From UBA3937 sp050951585 (GTDB taxonomy: Bacteria; Bacillota; Peptococcia; DRI-13; DTU073): DNA of 64,000 nucleotides. Positions 43,054-52,539 of the stretch are shown one piece after another; the first letter of the stretch is position 1, and each line of letters begins with the position of its first letter. The translations under genes and the position numbers were made by a program. The notes under the pieces were generated by a model that worked only from the letters and a program-made list of their open reading frames with translations, made no database searches and had not been told where the DNA came from. The DNA lies in the NCBI GenBank assembly GCA_050951585.1, contig JBMNJI010000003.1, positions 140,483-204,482 of the forward strand, in the 5' to 3' direction.

Positions 43054-43102
43054 GCAGTGAGCGACGGCAAAGCTTAGCCCGTAAAAGAAGGGAGTGAAGC
43101 AG

Positions 43103-43471
43103 GTGATTACGAAACCGGATCGTAAAAAAATTCGCCAGAAAAAGCACCTCAGAATACGGAAGAATATTTTGGGGACGGCGGAACGGCCGAGACTGGCAGT
43201 CTATAGAAGTTTAAACCATATGTATGCGCAATTGATCGACGATGTTTCGGGCAATACTCTTGTTGCAGCTTCAACGTTGGAGACCCCGTTAAAAGGAAAA
43301 AAGGAAAACGGTTCAAATACGGAAGCTGCGCATAAAGTGGGTAAGCTCTTAGCGGAAAAGGCTTTAAAGAAAGGGGTCAAGGAAGTAGTCTTTGACCGCG
43401 GCGGCCTTATTTATCATGGCCGTGTTAAAGCGTTAGCCGAAGGCGCCCGTGAAGCAGGGTTGATCTTTTAA
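43103..43471 (+). CDS. rplR: 50S ribosomal protein L18
   Basis: This 122-residue 5S rRNA-binding protein starts at GTG 43103, eight bases after GGAG; GTG 43094 overlaps that site. RPRLAVYRSLNHMYAQLIDD and FDRGGLIYHGRVKALAEGAR are conserved. Confidence 0.94.
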   Translation: MITKPDRKKIRQKKHLRIRKNILGTAERPRLAVYRSLNHMYAQLIDDVSGNTLVAASTLETPLKGKKENGSNTEAAHKVGKLLAEKALKKGVKEVVFDRGGLIYHGRVKALAEGAREAGLIF

Positions 43472-43495
43472 TCTACCGGCAAAGGAGGGAAAAAA

Positions 43496-43996
43496 ATGGC
43501 AAGGTTAGATGCGGGTAATCAGGAATTTACGGAAAAAGTAGTGTTTATCAATCGTGTAGCGAAGGTTGTGAAAGGCGGACGGCGTTTTAGCTTTAGTGCC
43601 TTAGTAGTGGTCGGCAACGGCAACGGACTTGTAGGAGCCGGCTTGGGTAAAGCAACAGAGGTCCCGGAAGCTATACGTAAAGGCATAGAAGACGCGAAGA
43701 AAAATCTGATTTCTGTACCAATGAGGGGGACCTCAATTCCTCATCAGGTACAGGGGGAGTTTGGGGCAGGTAAAGTTTTATTAAAGCCTGCAGTAGAAGG
43801 TACCGGTGTTATCGCCGGCGGACCTGTGCGTGCGGTCTTAGAGTTGGCGGGGATCAGAGATATTCTGACAAAATCCTTAGGATCAAATAATGCTAATAAT
43901 ATGGTCAGAGCCACTTTGAAGGGACTGGAGAGTCTGAAACGGGCTGAAGACGTTGCGAAGATTCGTGGTAAGTCCGTAGAAGAACTCTTGGGTTAG
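43496..43996 (+). CDS. rpsE: 30S ribosomal protein S5
   Basis: This 166-residue protein has FINRVAKVVKGGRRFSFSAL and the loop GNGLVGAGLGKATEVPEAI. It acts in decoding fidelity. AAAGGAGGG precedes the ATG. Confidence 0.97.
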   Translation: MARLDAGNQEFTEKVVFINRVAKVVKGGRRFSFSALVVVGNGNGLVGAGLGKATEVPEAIRKGIEDAKKNLISVPMRGTSIPHQVQGEFGAGKVLLKPAVEGTGVIAGGPVRAVLELAGIRDILTKSLGSNNANNMVRATLKGLESLKRAEDVAKIRGKSVEELLG

Positions 43997-44006
43997 GAGG
44001 TCAACA

Positions 44007-44189
44007 ATGGCGAAGTTAAAAATTACTCTTAAAAAAAGTGTGATTGGTTCTAACGAAGTAGTCAGGGCAAATGTGCAAGCTTTAGGACTGCACAAGCTGC
44101 ATCAGAGTGTTGTGCAGGAAGATACTCCTGACATTCGCGGAAAAGTAAATAAAGTGAGGCATTTATTATCTGTAGAAGAATTGTCTTAG
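44007..44189 (+). CDS. rpmD: 50S ribosomal protein L30
   Basis: This 60-residue protein is normal in length: KITLKKSVIGSNEV, then the LGLHKLHQSVVQEDTP motif. It starts 10 bp after rpsE. Confidence 0.95.
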   Translation: MAKLKITLKKSVIGSNEVVRANVQALGLHKLHQSVVQEDTPDIRGKVNKVRHLLSVEELS

Positions 44190-44211
44190 TGATGAGAAGG
44201 AGGTGCAGCAG

Positions 44212-44655
44212 ATGAAACTCCATAATTTAAAACCCGCAGCCGGCTCAAGAACAAAAGACGTGAGAAAAGGGCGTGGCACAGGAACCGGCCTTGGCAAGAC
44301 TGCGGGACGTGGCCATAAAGGACAGAAAGCCAGATCAGGCGGAGGAAAAGCGCCATATTTTGAAGGCGGTCAAACACCTTTGCAAAGACGGATGCCGAAA
44401 CGTGGCTTTACTAATATATTCAAACCGGAATATACTGTAATTAATCTGGCACAGTTAAATGACCGTTTTGAAAAAGGGACCGTAGTAACGCCCGAAGTAT
44501 TAGTGGAATCCGGTTTGGTGAAGAACGTGCGTGATGGAGTAAGAATACTCGGCAACGGGGAAATCACGAAGGCTTTAACAGTGCGGGCCCATGGTTTCTC
44601 CAAGTCGGCAGCAGAAAAAATTGCCGCTGCTGGCGGCCAAGTAGAGGTGATTTAA
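44212..44655 (+). CDS. rplO: 50S ribosomal protein L15
   Basis: This 147-residue protein starts MKLHNLKPAAGSR and has the glycine/basic-rich RGTGTGLGKTAGRGHKGQ, then FEGGQTPLQRRMPKRGF. AAGGAGGTG supports ATG 44212. Confidence 0.96.
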   Translation: MKLHNLKPAAGSRTKDVRKGRGTGTGLGKTAGRGHKGQKARSGGGKAPYFEGGQTPLQRRMPKRGFTNIFKPEYTVINLAQLNDRFEKGTVVTPEVLVESGLVKNVRDGVRILGNGEITKALTVRAHGFSKSAAEKIAAAGGQVEVI

Positions 44656-44656
44656 G

Positions 44657-45910
44657 GTGTTGGAGGTTTTGAGAAGTGCTTGGAAACTGGCCGATTTGCG
44701 CAAAAAGATCCTCTTTACCATCGGCATGCTGGTGGTTTTCAGGGTTGGTGTGCATATTCCCGTACCAGGCATCAATACTGATGTAATTGCTAATTTAATT
44801 GCCGAGGGACAACTATTAGGGTTTTTTGATGTCATTTCCGGGGGAGCGTTTAAAAACTTTTCGATTTTTGCCATGAGTATCACTCCTTATATTAATGCAT
44901 CTATTATTATGCAACTCCTGACGGTTGTTATTCCATCCTTGGAGAGATTATCCAAAGAGCCGGACGGCCGGAAAAAAATGACGCAGTATATCAGATATGG
45001 AACTGTTATTTTAGGTTTTGTCCAGGCGGTTGGGATCTCCTTCGGATTAAGGTCGGCAGTGCTTAATCCGGGGCTGGGCACAACTTTGATAATTGCGATT
45101 TCCCTTACTGCGGGAACAGCCTTTTTGATGTGGCTCGGTGAATTAATTACCGATAAAGGGATTGGCAATGGGATTTCCTTAATCATCTTTGCCGGTATCG
45201 TATCCAGGGTGCCGGCCGGAGTAGTTTCTATTTACGAATATTTGAAGGCCGGAACCACAAGTATTTTTGTCGTGCTACTATTTGTAGTAATTGCGGTTGC
45301 AGTTATCGCCGGGATCGTAGCGATTCAGGAAGGGCAGCGGCGGATTCCCGTGCAGTATGCTAAGCGGGTTGTAGGAAGAAAGGTTTATGGCGGCCAAAGC
45401 ACGCATATTCCGTTAAAAGTGAATCAGGCCGGGGTAATTCCTATTATCTTTGCCATTTCGATGCTGATGTTCCCCGGTACGATTGCGGCCTGGTTCCCGG
45501 AGAATGCTTTTGCGGCCTGGGTCACCAGAGTATTTACCTTTGAAAGCATTTGGTACCAACTCATTTATGCGCTATTGATTATTTTCTTCACCTATTTCTA
45601 TACGGCCATTACCTTTAATCCCAATGACATCGCGGATAATATGAAGAAGTATGGCGGGTTTATCCCCGGGTTAAGACCGGGTCGCCCGACGGCCGAATAT
45701 ATTGAGAAAGTATCAAGCCGGATTACGCTGGCCGGGGCTGTCTTTTTAGCGGCGATCGCGATACTCCCCTCTATGTTGGTTTCCACAACGGAATTGCCAA
45801 TTTATTATGGGGGCACCAGTTTGCTGATTGTCGTTGGCGTAGCCTTAGATACGATGAAACAAATGGAATCTAATCTGTTAATGAGACACTATCAGGGCTT
45901 CCTCAAGTAG
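44657..45910 (+). CDS. secY: Preprotein translocase subunit SecY
   Basis: This 417-residue membrane protein forms the Sec channel with about ten helices. It starts at GTG 44657 one base after the rplO stop (M-L-E-V-L-R-S-A-W-K). VFRVGVHIPVPG in the first helix region, FKNFSIFAMSITPYINASI and GGFIPGLRPGRPTAEYI are family motifs. Confidence 0.97.
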   Translation: MLEVLRSAWKLADLRKKILFTIGMLVVFRVGVHIPVPGINTDVIANLIAEGQLLGFFDVISGGAFKNFSIFAMSITPYINASIIMQLLTVVIPSLERLSKEPDGRKKMTQYIRYGTVILGFVQAVGISFGLRSAVLNPGLGTTLIIAISLTAGTAFLMWLGELITDKGIGNGISLIIFAGIVSRVPAGVVSIYEYLKAGTTSIFVVLLFVVIAVAVIAGIVAIQEGQRRIPVQYAKRVVGRKVYGGQSTHIPLKVNQAGVIPIIFAISMLMFPGTIAAWFPENAFAAWVTRVFTFESIWYQLIYALLIIFFTYFYTAITFNPNDIADNMKKYGGFIPGLRPGRPTAEYIEKVSSRITLAGAVFLAAIAILPSMLVSTTELPIYYGGTSLLIVVGVALDTMKQMESNLLMRHYQGFLK

Positions 45911-45936
45911 ATTCCGATAAAGTGGGAGGTAGAGGA

Positions 45937-46584
45937 ATGAAAATTATTCTGATGGGACCACCGGGAGCAGGAAAAGGAACGCAAGCTGAGTTTTTGACCA
46001 AAGAATTAAATATACCGCACATCTCCACCGGAGATATGTTCAGAAAAGCCATCAAAGAAAGTACACCCCTTGGGGTCGAGGCCAAGCGTTATATTGATTC
46101 GGGCAAGCTTGTACCTGATGAGGTGACAGTCGGTATTGTCAAAGAAAGACTAGCACAATCGGATTGCCGTGCAGGGTTTTTACTGGATGGTTTTCCGAGA
46201 ACAGTACCTCAAGCGGATGCTTTGGAGAAAACGCTGGAGGAGCTTAATGTGAAGCTGGATAAGGTTATTAATATTGTGGTGGAGCGGAAAGCGCTTTTGG
46301 AACGTCTTACCGGGCGTAGAGTTTGTAAAGGGTGTGGGGCCACTTATCATGTTGTTTATAATCCTTCGGCCCAAAAGGATCAATGCGAGAAATGCGGCGC
46401 AGAGCTCTACCAGAGAAGCGATGATTCGGAAACGATCGTCGGAAACCGGTTGAATGTTTATGAACAACAAACAGCTCCGCTGATTGATTATTACCAAAAG
46501 AAAGGACTCCTTCTTAATATTGAGGGAAATGACTCTGTGGGAACAGTTACGCAGAATATCATCACGGCATTAGGAAGAGGTTAG
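45937..46584 (+). CDS. adk: Adenylate kinase
   Basis: This 215-residue kinase interconverts ATP+AMP and 2 ADP. P-loop GPPGAGKGT (residues 7-15), DGFPRT, and a zinc-binding LID with two Cys pairs (CKGCG, CEKCG) are present. GGGAGG supports ATG 45937. Standard secY-adk-map order. Confidence 0.97.
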   Translation: MKIILMGPPGAGKGTQAEFLTKELNIPHISTGDMFRKAIKESTPLGVEAKRYIDSGKLVPDEVTVGIVKERLAQSDCRAGFLLDGFPRTVPQADALEKTLEELNVKLDKVINIVVERKALLERLTGRRVCKGCGATYHVVYNPSAQKDQCEKCGAELYQRSDDSETIVGNRLNVYEQQTAPLIDYYQKKGLLLNIEGNDSVGTVTQNIITALGRG

Positions 46585-46585
46585 C

Positions 46586-47329
46586 ATGATTATTCTTAAG
46601 TCTGAGCGGGAATTGCGCTATATGTATGATGCCGGACAGATTGTCGCCCAAACTCACCGCGAGGTGGCGAAAGCTGTTCGACCGGGAGTTACCACGTTGG
46701 AACTTGACCGGGTTGCTGAAGAATATATCAAAAGCAAGCAAGCAATTCCCACCTTTAAAGGGTATAATGGATTTCCTAACAGCATCTGCGCTTCAATCAA
46801 TGAGGAAGTTGTGCACGGGATACCTGGTTTAAGGCAGGTAAATTGTGGCGATATTATAAGTATTGATATCGGAGCAACTTTCAACGGCTACGTGGGCGAT
46901 GCGGCTGTGACTTTGCCGGTTGGCGAAGTTGATGAAGAAGCCCGCAAATTGCTTGAAGTAACAGAGCGGTCCTTGTATGAGGGGATCAAGAAAGCGGTCG
47001 TTAATAATCGGCTCTCGGATATCTCCCATGCGATACAGTCTTATGCAGAAAGCAAAGGTTTTTCAGTAGTCAGAGATTTTGTAGGCCACGGTGTGGGCCG
47101 GAACATGCATGAAGACCCACAGGTACCCAATTTTGGTCAACCCGGGCATGGGCCCAGATTAAAAGCCGGAATGGTTTTGGCCATTGAGCCGATGGTTAAT
47201 GTGGGTGATTTTGAGGTTGAGACACTGGAAAACAATTGGACAGTAGTAACCAGCGACAGAAAACGCTCCGCGCACTTTGAACACAGTGTCGCGATAACAG
47301 ACGAAGGACCAAGGATTTTGACAAAATAG
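46586..47329 (+). CDS. map: Methionine aminopeptidase, type I
   Basis: This 247-residue enzyme removes the N-terminal methionine. SICASINEEVVHGIPG, the metal-ligand SIDIGATFNGYVGDAA, GHGVGRNMHEDP and AIEPMVNVGD are present. It starts one base after the adk stop region. Confidence 0.97.
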   Translation: MIILKSERELRYMYDAGQIVAQTHREVAKAVRPGVTTLELDRVAEEYIKSKQAIPTFKGYNGFPNSICASINEEVVHGIPGLRQVNCGDIISIDIGATFNGYVGDAAVTLPVGEVDEEARKLLEVTERSLYEGIKKAVVNNRLSDISHAIQSYAESKGFSVVRDFVGHGVGRNMHEDPQVPNFGQPGHGPRLKAGMVLAIEPMVNVGDFEVETLENNWTVVTSDRKRSAHFEHSVAITDEGPRILTK

Positions 47330-47414
47330 AGGATATGCAGATGATAATAATGATAAAATTATGGTTTGAGGGATTAATTTTGAAGAGTGCTGGGGATAAG
47401 GAGGTTGGTAGTAT

Positions 47415-47633
47415 ATGTCCAAACAGGATGTCATAGAAGTTGAAGGTACTGTTCTGGAACCCCTCCCTAATGCGATGTTCCGGGTTGAATTAGCAAATGG
47501 GCACCAAATCTTGGCACATGTCTCCGGGAAAATAAGGATGCATTTTATCCGCATTTTGCCAGGTGATCGGGTTACTGTGGAACTTTCACCATATGATTTA
47601 ACAAGGGGTAGAATTACCTATCGCTTTAAGTGA
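47415..47633 (+). CDS. infA: Translation initiation factor IF-1
   Basis: This 72-residue OB-fold protein is standard in length: SKQDVIEVEGTVLEPLPNA, then HVSGKIRMHFIRILPGD. AAGGAGG lies upstream. No KOW-domain gene separates it from map. Confidence 0.97.
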   Translation: MSKQDVIEVEGTVLEPLPNAMFRVELANGHQILAHVSGKIRMHFIRILPGDRVTVELSPYDLTRGRITYRFK

Positions 47634-47661
47634 GCTTCTTAGGATGAAGGAGGTATGAACT

Positions 47662-47775
47662 GTGAAGGTAAGGCCATCGGTGAAGCCTATCTGTGAAAAA
47701 TGTAAAATAATCAGACGTAAGGGGAAGGTCATGGTTATCTGTGAGAATCCCAAACATAAACAAAAGCAGGGTTAG
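47662..47775 (+). CDS. rpmJ: 50S ribosomal protein L36
   Basis: A 37-residue protein starts at GTG 47662 behind AAGGAGG: MKVRPSVKPICEKCK, then VICENPKHKQKQG. It has the Cys/His zinc ribbon. It lies between infA and rpsM as usual. Confidence 0.96.
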   Translation: MKVRPSVKPICEKCKIIRRKGKVMVICENPKHKQKQG

Positions 47776-47795
47776 GATGAGGAGGTGTACAAAAA

Positions 47796-48164
47796 TTGGC
47801 CAGAATTGCAGGTGTTGATTTGCCTCGCGAAAAACGGGTAGAAATAGGGTTAACCTATATTTACGGTATTGGGAGAACAACTGCGCAACAGATCTTAGCC
47901 AAAACAGGTGTCAATCCTGATACAAGGGTAAAAGATCTGACAGAAGATGAAGTAAACAAACTGCGGGAAGTAATTGATAAGGAACATAAGGTCGAGGGTG
48001 ATCTTAGACGGGAAACTTCTTTAAATATCAAGAGATTGATGGAAATAGCCTGTTACAGAGGGTTGCGCCATCGCCGCGGATTGCCGGTGCGTGGACAAAG
48101 GACAAAGACTAATGCCCGTACCCGGAAAGGTCCCAGCAAAACCGTAGGAGCGAAGCACAAATAG
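47796..48164 (+). CDS. rpsM: 30S ribosomal protein S13
   Basis: This 122-residue protein starts at TTG 47796 behind GGAGG: MARIAGVDLPREKRVEIGLT. The C-terminal RHRRGLPVRGQRTKTNARTR is conserved. It contacts the P-site tRNA. Confidence 0.97.
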   Translation: MARIAGVDLPREKRVEIGLTYIYGIGRTTAQQILAKTGVNPDTRVKDLTEDEVNKLREVIDKEHKVEGDLRRETSLNIKRLMEIACYRGLRHRRGLPVRGQRTKTNARTRKGPSKTVGAKHK

Positions 48165-48183
48165 GAAAGGAGGAAACTAGCAG

Positions 48184-48579
48184 ATGGCAAAAAGAACAGC
48201 GACGACGAGAGTGAAACGCCGTGAACGTAAAAATGTTGAACAGGGTGCTGCACATATCCAATCAACATTTAATAATACAATTGTGACGATTACTGATAAG
48301 ACCGGGAATACAATTTCCTGGGCTACATCCGGACAATTAGGATTTAAAGGGTCCAGAAAGAGTACACCTTACGCCGCCCAAATGGCCGCTGAACAAGCTG
48401 CAAGAGCAGCGATGGAACATGGCATGAGGGAAGTAGAGGTATATGTAAAAGGGCCGGGGTCAGGTCGTGAAGCGGCTATTCGTTCATTACAAGCTACAGG
48501 GCTCGAGGTTAACGTTATCAAAGACGTTACGCCGATTCCGCATAACGGATGCCGCCCGCCAAAACGCAGGAGAGTTTAA
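48184..48579 (+). CDS. rpsK: 30S ribosomal protein S11
   Basis: This 131-residue protein has IQSTFNNTIVTITD and the C-terminal DVTPIPHNGCRPPKRRRV. It lies on the 30S platform near the Shine-Dalgarno helix. AAAGGAGG precedes it. Confidence 0.97.
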   Translation: MAKRTATTRVKRRERKNVEQGAAHIQSTFNNTIVTITDKTGNTISWATSGQLGFKGSRKSTPYAAQMAAEQAARAAMEHGMREVEVYVKGPGSGREAAIRSLQATGLEVNVIKDVTPIPHNGCRPPKRRRV

Positions 48580-48597
48580 GGAGGTGTAAATCAGTTA

Positions 48598-49227
48598 ATG
48601 GCTAGATATACAGGACCAGTTTGCAGGCTTTGCCGTCGTGAAGGCGAAAAGCTGTATTTAAAAGGTGACCGTTGCTATACGGAGAAATGCGCCATTGATC
48701 GGAGAGCATATGCTCCCGGAGAGCATGGACAGGGGAACCGTAAAAAATTATCGGAATATGGTCTTCAGTTGAGGGAAAAACAGAAGGCCCGCCGTATTTA
48801 CGGCATTTTAGAAAAACAGTTCAGCAATTATTTTGACAAGGCGGAGCGCCAAAAAGGGATTACCGGTGAAAACTTATTACGTCTTTTGGAAAGACGTCTT
48901 GATAATGTGGTATTTCGGCTTGGTTTTGCTTCATCCAGAGTGGAAGCTCGTCAGCTCGTAAAGCATAATCATTTTACAATCAATGGGCAAAAAGTAAATA
49001 TCCCCTCGATGCTGGTTAAGGTAGGAGATGTAATCCAGATTAAAGAAAAGAGCATGGAATCAGTCAAGTTCGAAGGGACTAAAGAGAGTATTGCGCATAA
49101 AACTCCACCCGCCTGGTTGGAATTGGATAAGAATAATCTGTCCGGGAAGGTCTTGGCTCTTCCCAATAGAGACCAAATTGATGTTCCGATTGAGGATCAT
49201 CTGATTGTTGAATTGTACTCCAGATAA
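48598..49227 (+). CDS. rpsD: 30S ribosomal protein S4
   Basis: This 209-residue protein has the N-terminal Cys-containing segment (CRLCRREGEKL, CYTEKCAIDRR) and an S4 RNA-binding domain (ERRLDNVVFRLGFASSRVEARQ, about 92-113). It nucleates the 5' domain of 16S rRNA and, in Bacillus, autoregulates. Confidence 0.97.
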   Translation: MARYTGPVCRLCRREGEKLYLKGDRCYTEKCAIDRRAYAPGEHGQGNRKKLSEYGLQLREKQKARRIYGILEKQFSNYFDKAERQKGITGENLLRLLERRLDNVVFRLGFASSRVEARQLVKHNHFTINGQKVNIPSMLVKVGDVIQIKEKSMESVKFEGTKESIAHKTPPAWLELDKNNLSGKVLALPNRDQIDVPIEDHLIVELYSR

Positions 49228-49298
49228 TGCCGGGGATATCAGTAATCTGATCTCTCTGACTGCTGGGGGAAAGTTTGGTTCGAGTAGGAGGGTAGCTT

Positions 49299-50246
49299 GT
49301 GATAGAGATTGAAAAGCCCAGAATTGAGTGCGTCGAAATCAACGAAAAGAAGGATTATGCTAGGTTTTTGGTCGAACCGTTAGAAAGCGGCTACGGAATT
49401 ACCTTAGGTAATTCTTTGCGTCGGGTTTTATTATCTTCACTGCCCGGAGCGGCTGTTACATCGGTGAAGATTGAGGGAGTTCTGCATGAATTTTCTTCGA
49501 TCCCCGGTGTAATGGAAGATGTAACGGACATTATTCTGAATCTAAAAATGCTTGCCTTGAAGGTTTATTCGGATGAACCTCAGGTGGTTTGGCTGGAAGC
49601 GACAGGCGAAGGAGAGGTTACTGCTGCAGATATCCAGCTGAATAGTGAAGTGGAGATCCTAAACCCGGAATTACACATTGCTACTTTGGACAGCGGCGCC
49701 AAATTATCAATGGAAATTACTGTGGAAAAAGGCCGTGGATATAGACCTTCAGAGAAAAACCGGAAGGAAGAGCACGTCATTGGGGTTATTCCGGTTGATT
49801 CGATTTTTTCACCAATCAAAAAAGTGAACTATACGGTAACTGATACCCGGGTAGGGCAAATTACGGATTATGATAAGCTGACTTTGGAAGTATGGACTGA
49901 CGGGACAATTCTGCCCGATGAAGCAGTTAGTCTTTCCGCGAAAATCCTCAATGATCACTTTAAGCTGTTTATCGGACTGACCGAAAAAATCGGCGACGTC
50001 GAAATCATGGTGGAAAAAGAAGAAGAAGAAAAGGATAAAATTCTTGACATGAGTATCGAGGAATTGGATTTCTCAGTCCGGTCATATAATTGTTTAAAGC
50101 GAGCCGGTATTAACACGGTCGGAGAGCTGATTCAAAAGACAGAAGAAGAAATGATGAAGGTACGGAACCTGGGGAAAAAGTCCCTGGAAGAAGTCGATGA
50201 AAAACTGAAGTCACTTGGTTTAAGTCTTAGGAAAGCGGAAGAATAG
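49299..50246 (+). CDS. rpoA: DNA-directed RNA polymerase subunit alpha
   Basis: This 315-residue protein starts with GTG. The N-terminal dimerisation domain (YGITLGNSLRRVLLSSLPG) and the C-terminal DNA/activator-binding domain (IEELDFSVRSYNCLKRAGI, then RNLGKKSLEEV) are both intact. It lies between rpsD and rplQ. Confidence 0.98.
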   Translation: MIEIEKPRIECVEINEKKDYARFLVEPLESGYGITLGNSLRRVLLSSLPGAAVTSVKIEGVLHEFSSIPGVMEDVTDIILNLKMLALKVYSDEPQVVWLEATGEGEVTAADIQLNSEVEILNPELHIATLDSGAKLSMEITVEKGRGYRPSEKNRKEEHVIGVIPVDSIFSPIKKVNYTVTDTRVGQITDYDKLTLEVWTDGTILPDEAVSLSAKILNDHFKLFIGLTEKIGDVEIMVEKEEEEKDKILDMSIEELDFSVRSYNCLKRAGINTVGELIQKTEEEMMKVRNLGKKSLEEVDEKLKSLGLSLRKAEE

Positions 50247-50285
50247 GTGCGATATATCGGCTGTAAAAAGGGGGTTGGATGAAAA

Positions 50286-50624
50286 ATGGCCTATCGAAAA
50301 CTAGGACGCAATTCGGGGCAGCGTCGGGCGATGTTTAGGAGTATGGCGACGGCTTTACTCAGAACCGGCCGCATTGAGACGACTGAGCCGAAGGCAAAGG
50401 AATTGAGAAGTATTGTCGAGAAGATGATCACCTTGGGCAAACAAGGGGATTTAGCCGCCAGACGTCAAGCAATGGCTTATCTTCTTGATGAAGCTGTTGT
50501 GAAGGATCTTTTTGAAAATATCAGTAAGAAATACGCGGAACGGCAGGGTGGCTATACGCGTACTCTCAAATTAGGGTTCCGCCGCGGAGATGCCGCGTCA
50601 TTAGTGATCATAGAATTAGTTTAG
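50286..50624 (+). CDS. rplQ: 50S ribosomal protein L17
   Basis: This 112-residue protein has YRKLGRNSGQRRAMFRSMAT at the N-terminus and the usual short form. Last ribosomal gene of the cluster before a terminator. Confidence 0.97.
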   Translation: MAYRKLGRNSGQRRAMFRSMATALLRTGRIETTEPKAKELRSIVEKMITLGKQGDLAARRQAMAYLLDEAVVKDLFENISKKYAERQGGYTRTLKLGFRRGDAASLVIIELV

Positions 50625-50673
50625 TGGATAATTGTTTTAGAGTACGGAGATTCGGTTCAGGAAGATGCAAAGT

Positions 50674-50729
50674 CAGGAAAACCATATCCTTAAACAGTAA
50701 TGTGTTTGAGTCTTGGCTTTCCTGTTTTT
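50674..50729 (+). terminator. Terminator after rplQ
   Basis: CAGGAAAACC pairs with GGCTTTCCTG (one mismatch) and is followed by TTTTTG. Confidence 0.65.
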
Positions 50730-50839
50730 GTTATTCCGAGGATTATTTCTATAATAGGCATTAATAGGCATAGGCACGCTGGTAAAGCAGTGCCGGGGAT
50801 ATGCTCTTTGCTACGGGCAGAAAAGAGTTGTGATGTGCT

Positions 50840-51673
50840 GTGAATGAAATAATAAGGATAAACGACCTGGAGCACTGGTATATTAATGCTCAGGGCCTTA
50901 ATAGGCAGGCTCTCAAAGGGATCAATCTGCAAATCCGGCCGGGTGAGTTTGTGGCTGTTATCGGGCACAACGGTTCGGGGAAATCAACACTAGCCATGCA
51001 TTTGAATGCGCTTCTGGTCCCGGACCAGGGCTCTGTGATTATTAACGGGATGGATACGCGCAAACCCGAGTTGTTATGGGATATTCGGCAACAGGTGGGG
51101 ATGGTTTTTCAAAATCCCGATAACCAACTAATTGCCACGGTCGTAGAGGATGATGTGGCCTTTGGTCCGGAAAACCTCGGGATTGAACCTGTCCAGATCA
51201 GTCATCTGGTGGACGAGTCTTTGCGCATTGTGGATATGAGTGCCTATCGCAAACAGGCTCCGCATCTTTTATCCGGCGGGCAGAAGCAGCGTGTGGCCAT
51301 CGCGGGGATACTGGCGATGAAACCAAATGTCATGGTACTGGACGAACCGACCGCGATGCTTGATCCTGCCGGGCGGGCCGAAGTAATGCAGACGGTCTTA
51401 AAATTGAATCAGGAAGAGAACTTAACGATCATTCTCATTACCCATTTTATGGAGGAGGCTATCTTAGCCGACCGGGTTGTGGTCATGGAGGAAGGAAATA
51501 TCGTCATGGACGGAGGGCCGCGGGAGGTCTTTGCCCAGGTAGAGAAAATAAAAGCTTTAGGGCTTGATGTTCCACCGATGATGGAGCTGCGTAATCAGCT
51601 TAATCAGGCAGGCGTTCAATTGCCTGCGGATATATTAACTGTTGAGGAAATGGTGGTTGCCTTATGCCGATAA
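50840..51673 (+). CDS. ecfA1: Energy-coupling factor ABC transporter ATPase 1
   Basis: This 277-residue ATPase has Walker A GHNGSGKST (about residues 43-51), the Q-loop, signature LSGGQKQR and Walker B VMVLDEPTAMLD. With EcfA2 and EcfT it powers uptake of vitamins and metals by separate S components. It starts with GTG and overlaps ecfA2 by 10 bp. Confidence 0.95.
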   Translation: MNEIIRINDLEHWYINAQGLNRQALKGINLQIRPGEFVAVIGHNGSGKSTLAMHLNALLVPDQGSVIINGMDTRKPELLWDIRQQVGMVFQNPDNQLIATVVEDDVAFGPENLGIEPVQISHLVDESLRIVDMSAYRKQAPHLLSGGQKQRVAIAGILAMKPNVMVLDEPTAMLDPAGRAEVMQTVLKLNQEENLTIILITHFMEEAILADRVVVMEEGNIVMDGGPREVFAQVEKIKALGLDVPPMMELRNQLNQAGVQLPADILTVEEMVVALCR

Positions 51674-52539
51674 GACTGGAAAATGTCTCTTATATTTATC
51701 AGCCTGATTCGCCTTTTCAGGCGGAAGCCTTGCATGAGGTTAATCTGGTAATTAATGAAGGAGAATTCATTGGCCTGGTTGGGCATACCGGTTCCGGCAA
51801 GTCCACTCTGGCCCAGCATTTTAATGGTCTCCTAAAGCCCACCGGTGGCAAAGTCTATGTGGACGACTGGGATATAACCACCCCCGGAGCGGCGTTAAAA
51901 AAGATTCGGGAAAAGGTGGGGCTGGTTTTCCAATATCCGGAACACCAGCTTTTTGAGGATACGGTCTATAAGGAAATTGCCTTTGGACCGAAGAACCTAG
52001 GGCTATCTGCGGAGACGCTTACGCAAAGGGTGAAGAAGGCTTTACAGATGGTCCATTTGGATTACGATATTTATGCCGAAGCCTCGCCCTTTGATTTGAG
52101 CGGCGGAGAGAAGCGGCGTGTGGCTCTAGCGAGTGTCTTAGCGATGGAACCGGCTTATTTAATCTTAGATGAACCTACGGCCGGTTTGGATCCGCGCAGT
52201 CGGCGGGAAATAATGGAGCAGGTAAGAGAACTGCATAACGCCGGAATCACCGTGATTTTGATTTCACATAGCATGGACGATGTGGCGCAATTAACCGAGC
52301 GGTTGGTTGTCATGCATCAAGGCAGGATTATTTATGATGATGAGACGCGGCGGGTCTTTCTCAATCATGCGGCCAAACTGAAGGAGCTTGGGCTGGATAT
52401 TCCAACCGTGACGAAGCTGGTTCTGGCCTTGCACAGTAAAGGTTGGAGGCTGCGGCAGGATATTTATACGGTGGAAGAAGCAAGAGATGAGATCTTAAAA
52501 GTGATAAGAGAGGGACAAAGACATTGCTCAGAGATATAA
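51664..52539 (+). CDS. ecfA2: Energy-coupling factor ABC transporter ATPase 2
   Basis: This 291-residue partner ATPase has GHTGSGKST (about 39-47), LSGGEKRR and LILDEPTAGLDPRSRRE. It pairs with EcfA1 in the heterodimer. Overlap with ecfT (16 bp) suggests coupled translation. Confidence 0.95.
   Translation: MPIRLENVSYIYQPDSPFQAEALHEVNLVINEGEFIGLVGHTGSGKSTLAQHFNGLLKPTGGKVYVDDWDITTPGAALKKIREKVGLVFQYPEHQLFEDTVYKEIAFGPKNLGLSAETLTQRVKKALQMVHLDYDIYAEASPFDLSGGEKRRVALASVLAMEPAYLILDEPTAGLDPRSRREIMEQVRELHNAGITVILISHSMDDVAQLTERLVVMHQGRIIYDDETRRVFLNHAAKLKELGLDIPTVTKLVLALHSKGWRLRQDIYTVEEARDEILKVIREGQRHCSEI

Noticed and set aside
47330..47414. A KOW-domain (L14e-like) gene between map and infA, common in Clostridia
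   Set aside because: The gap is only 85 bp and has no frame of adequate size.
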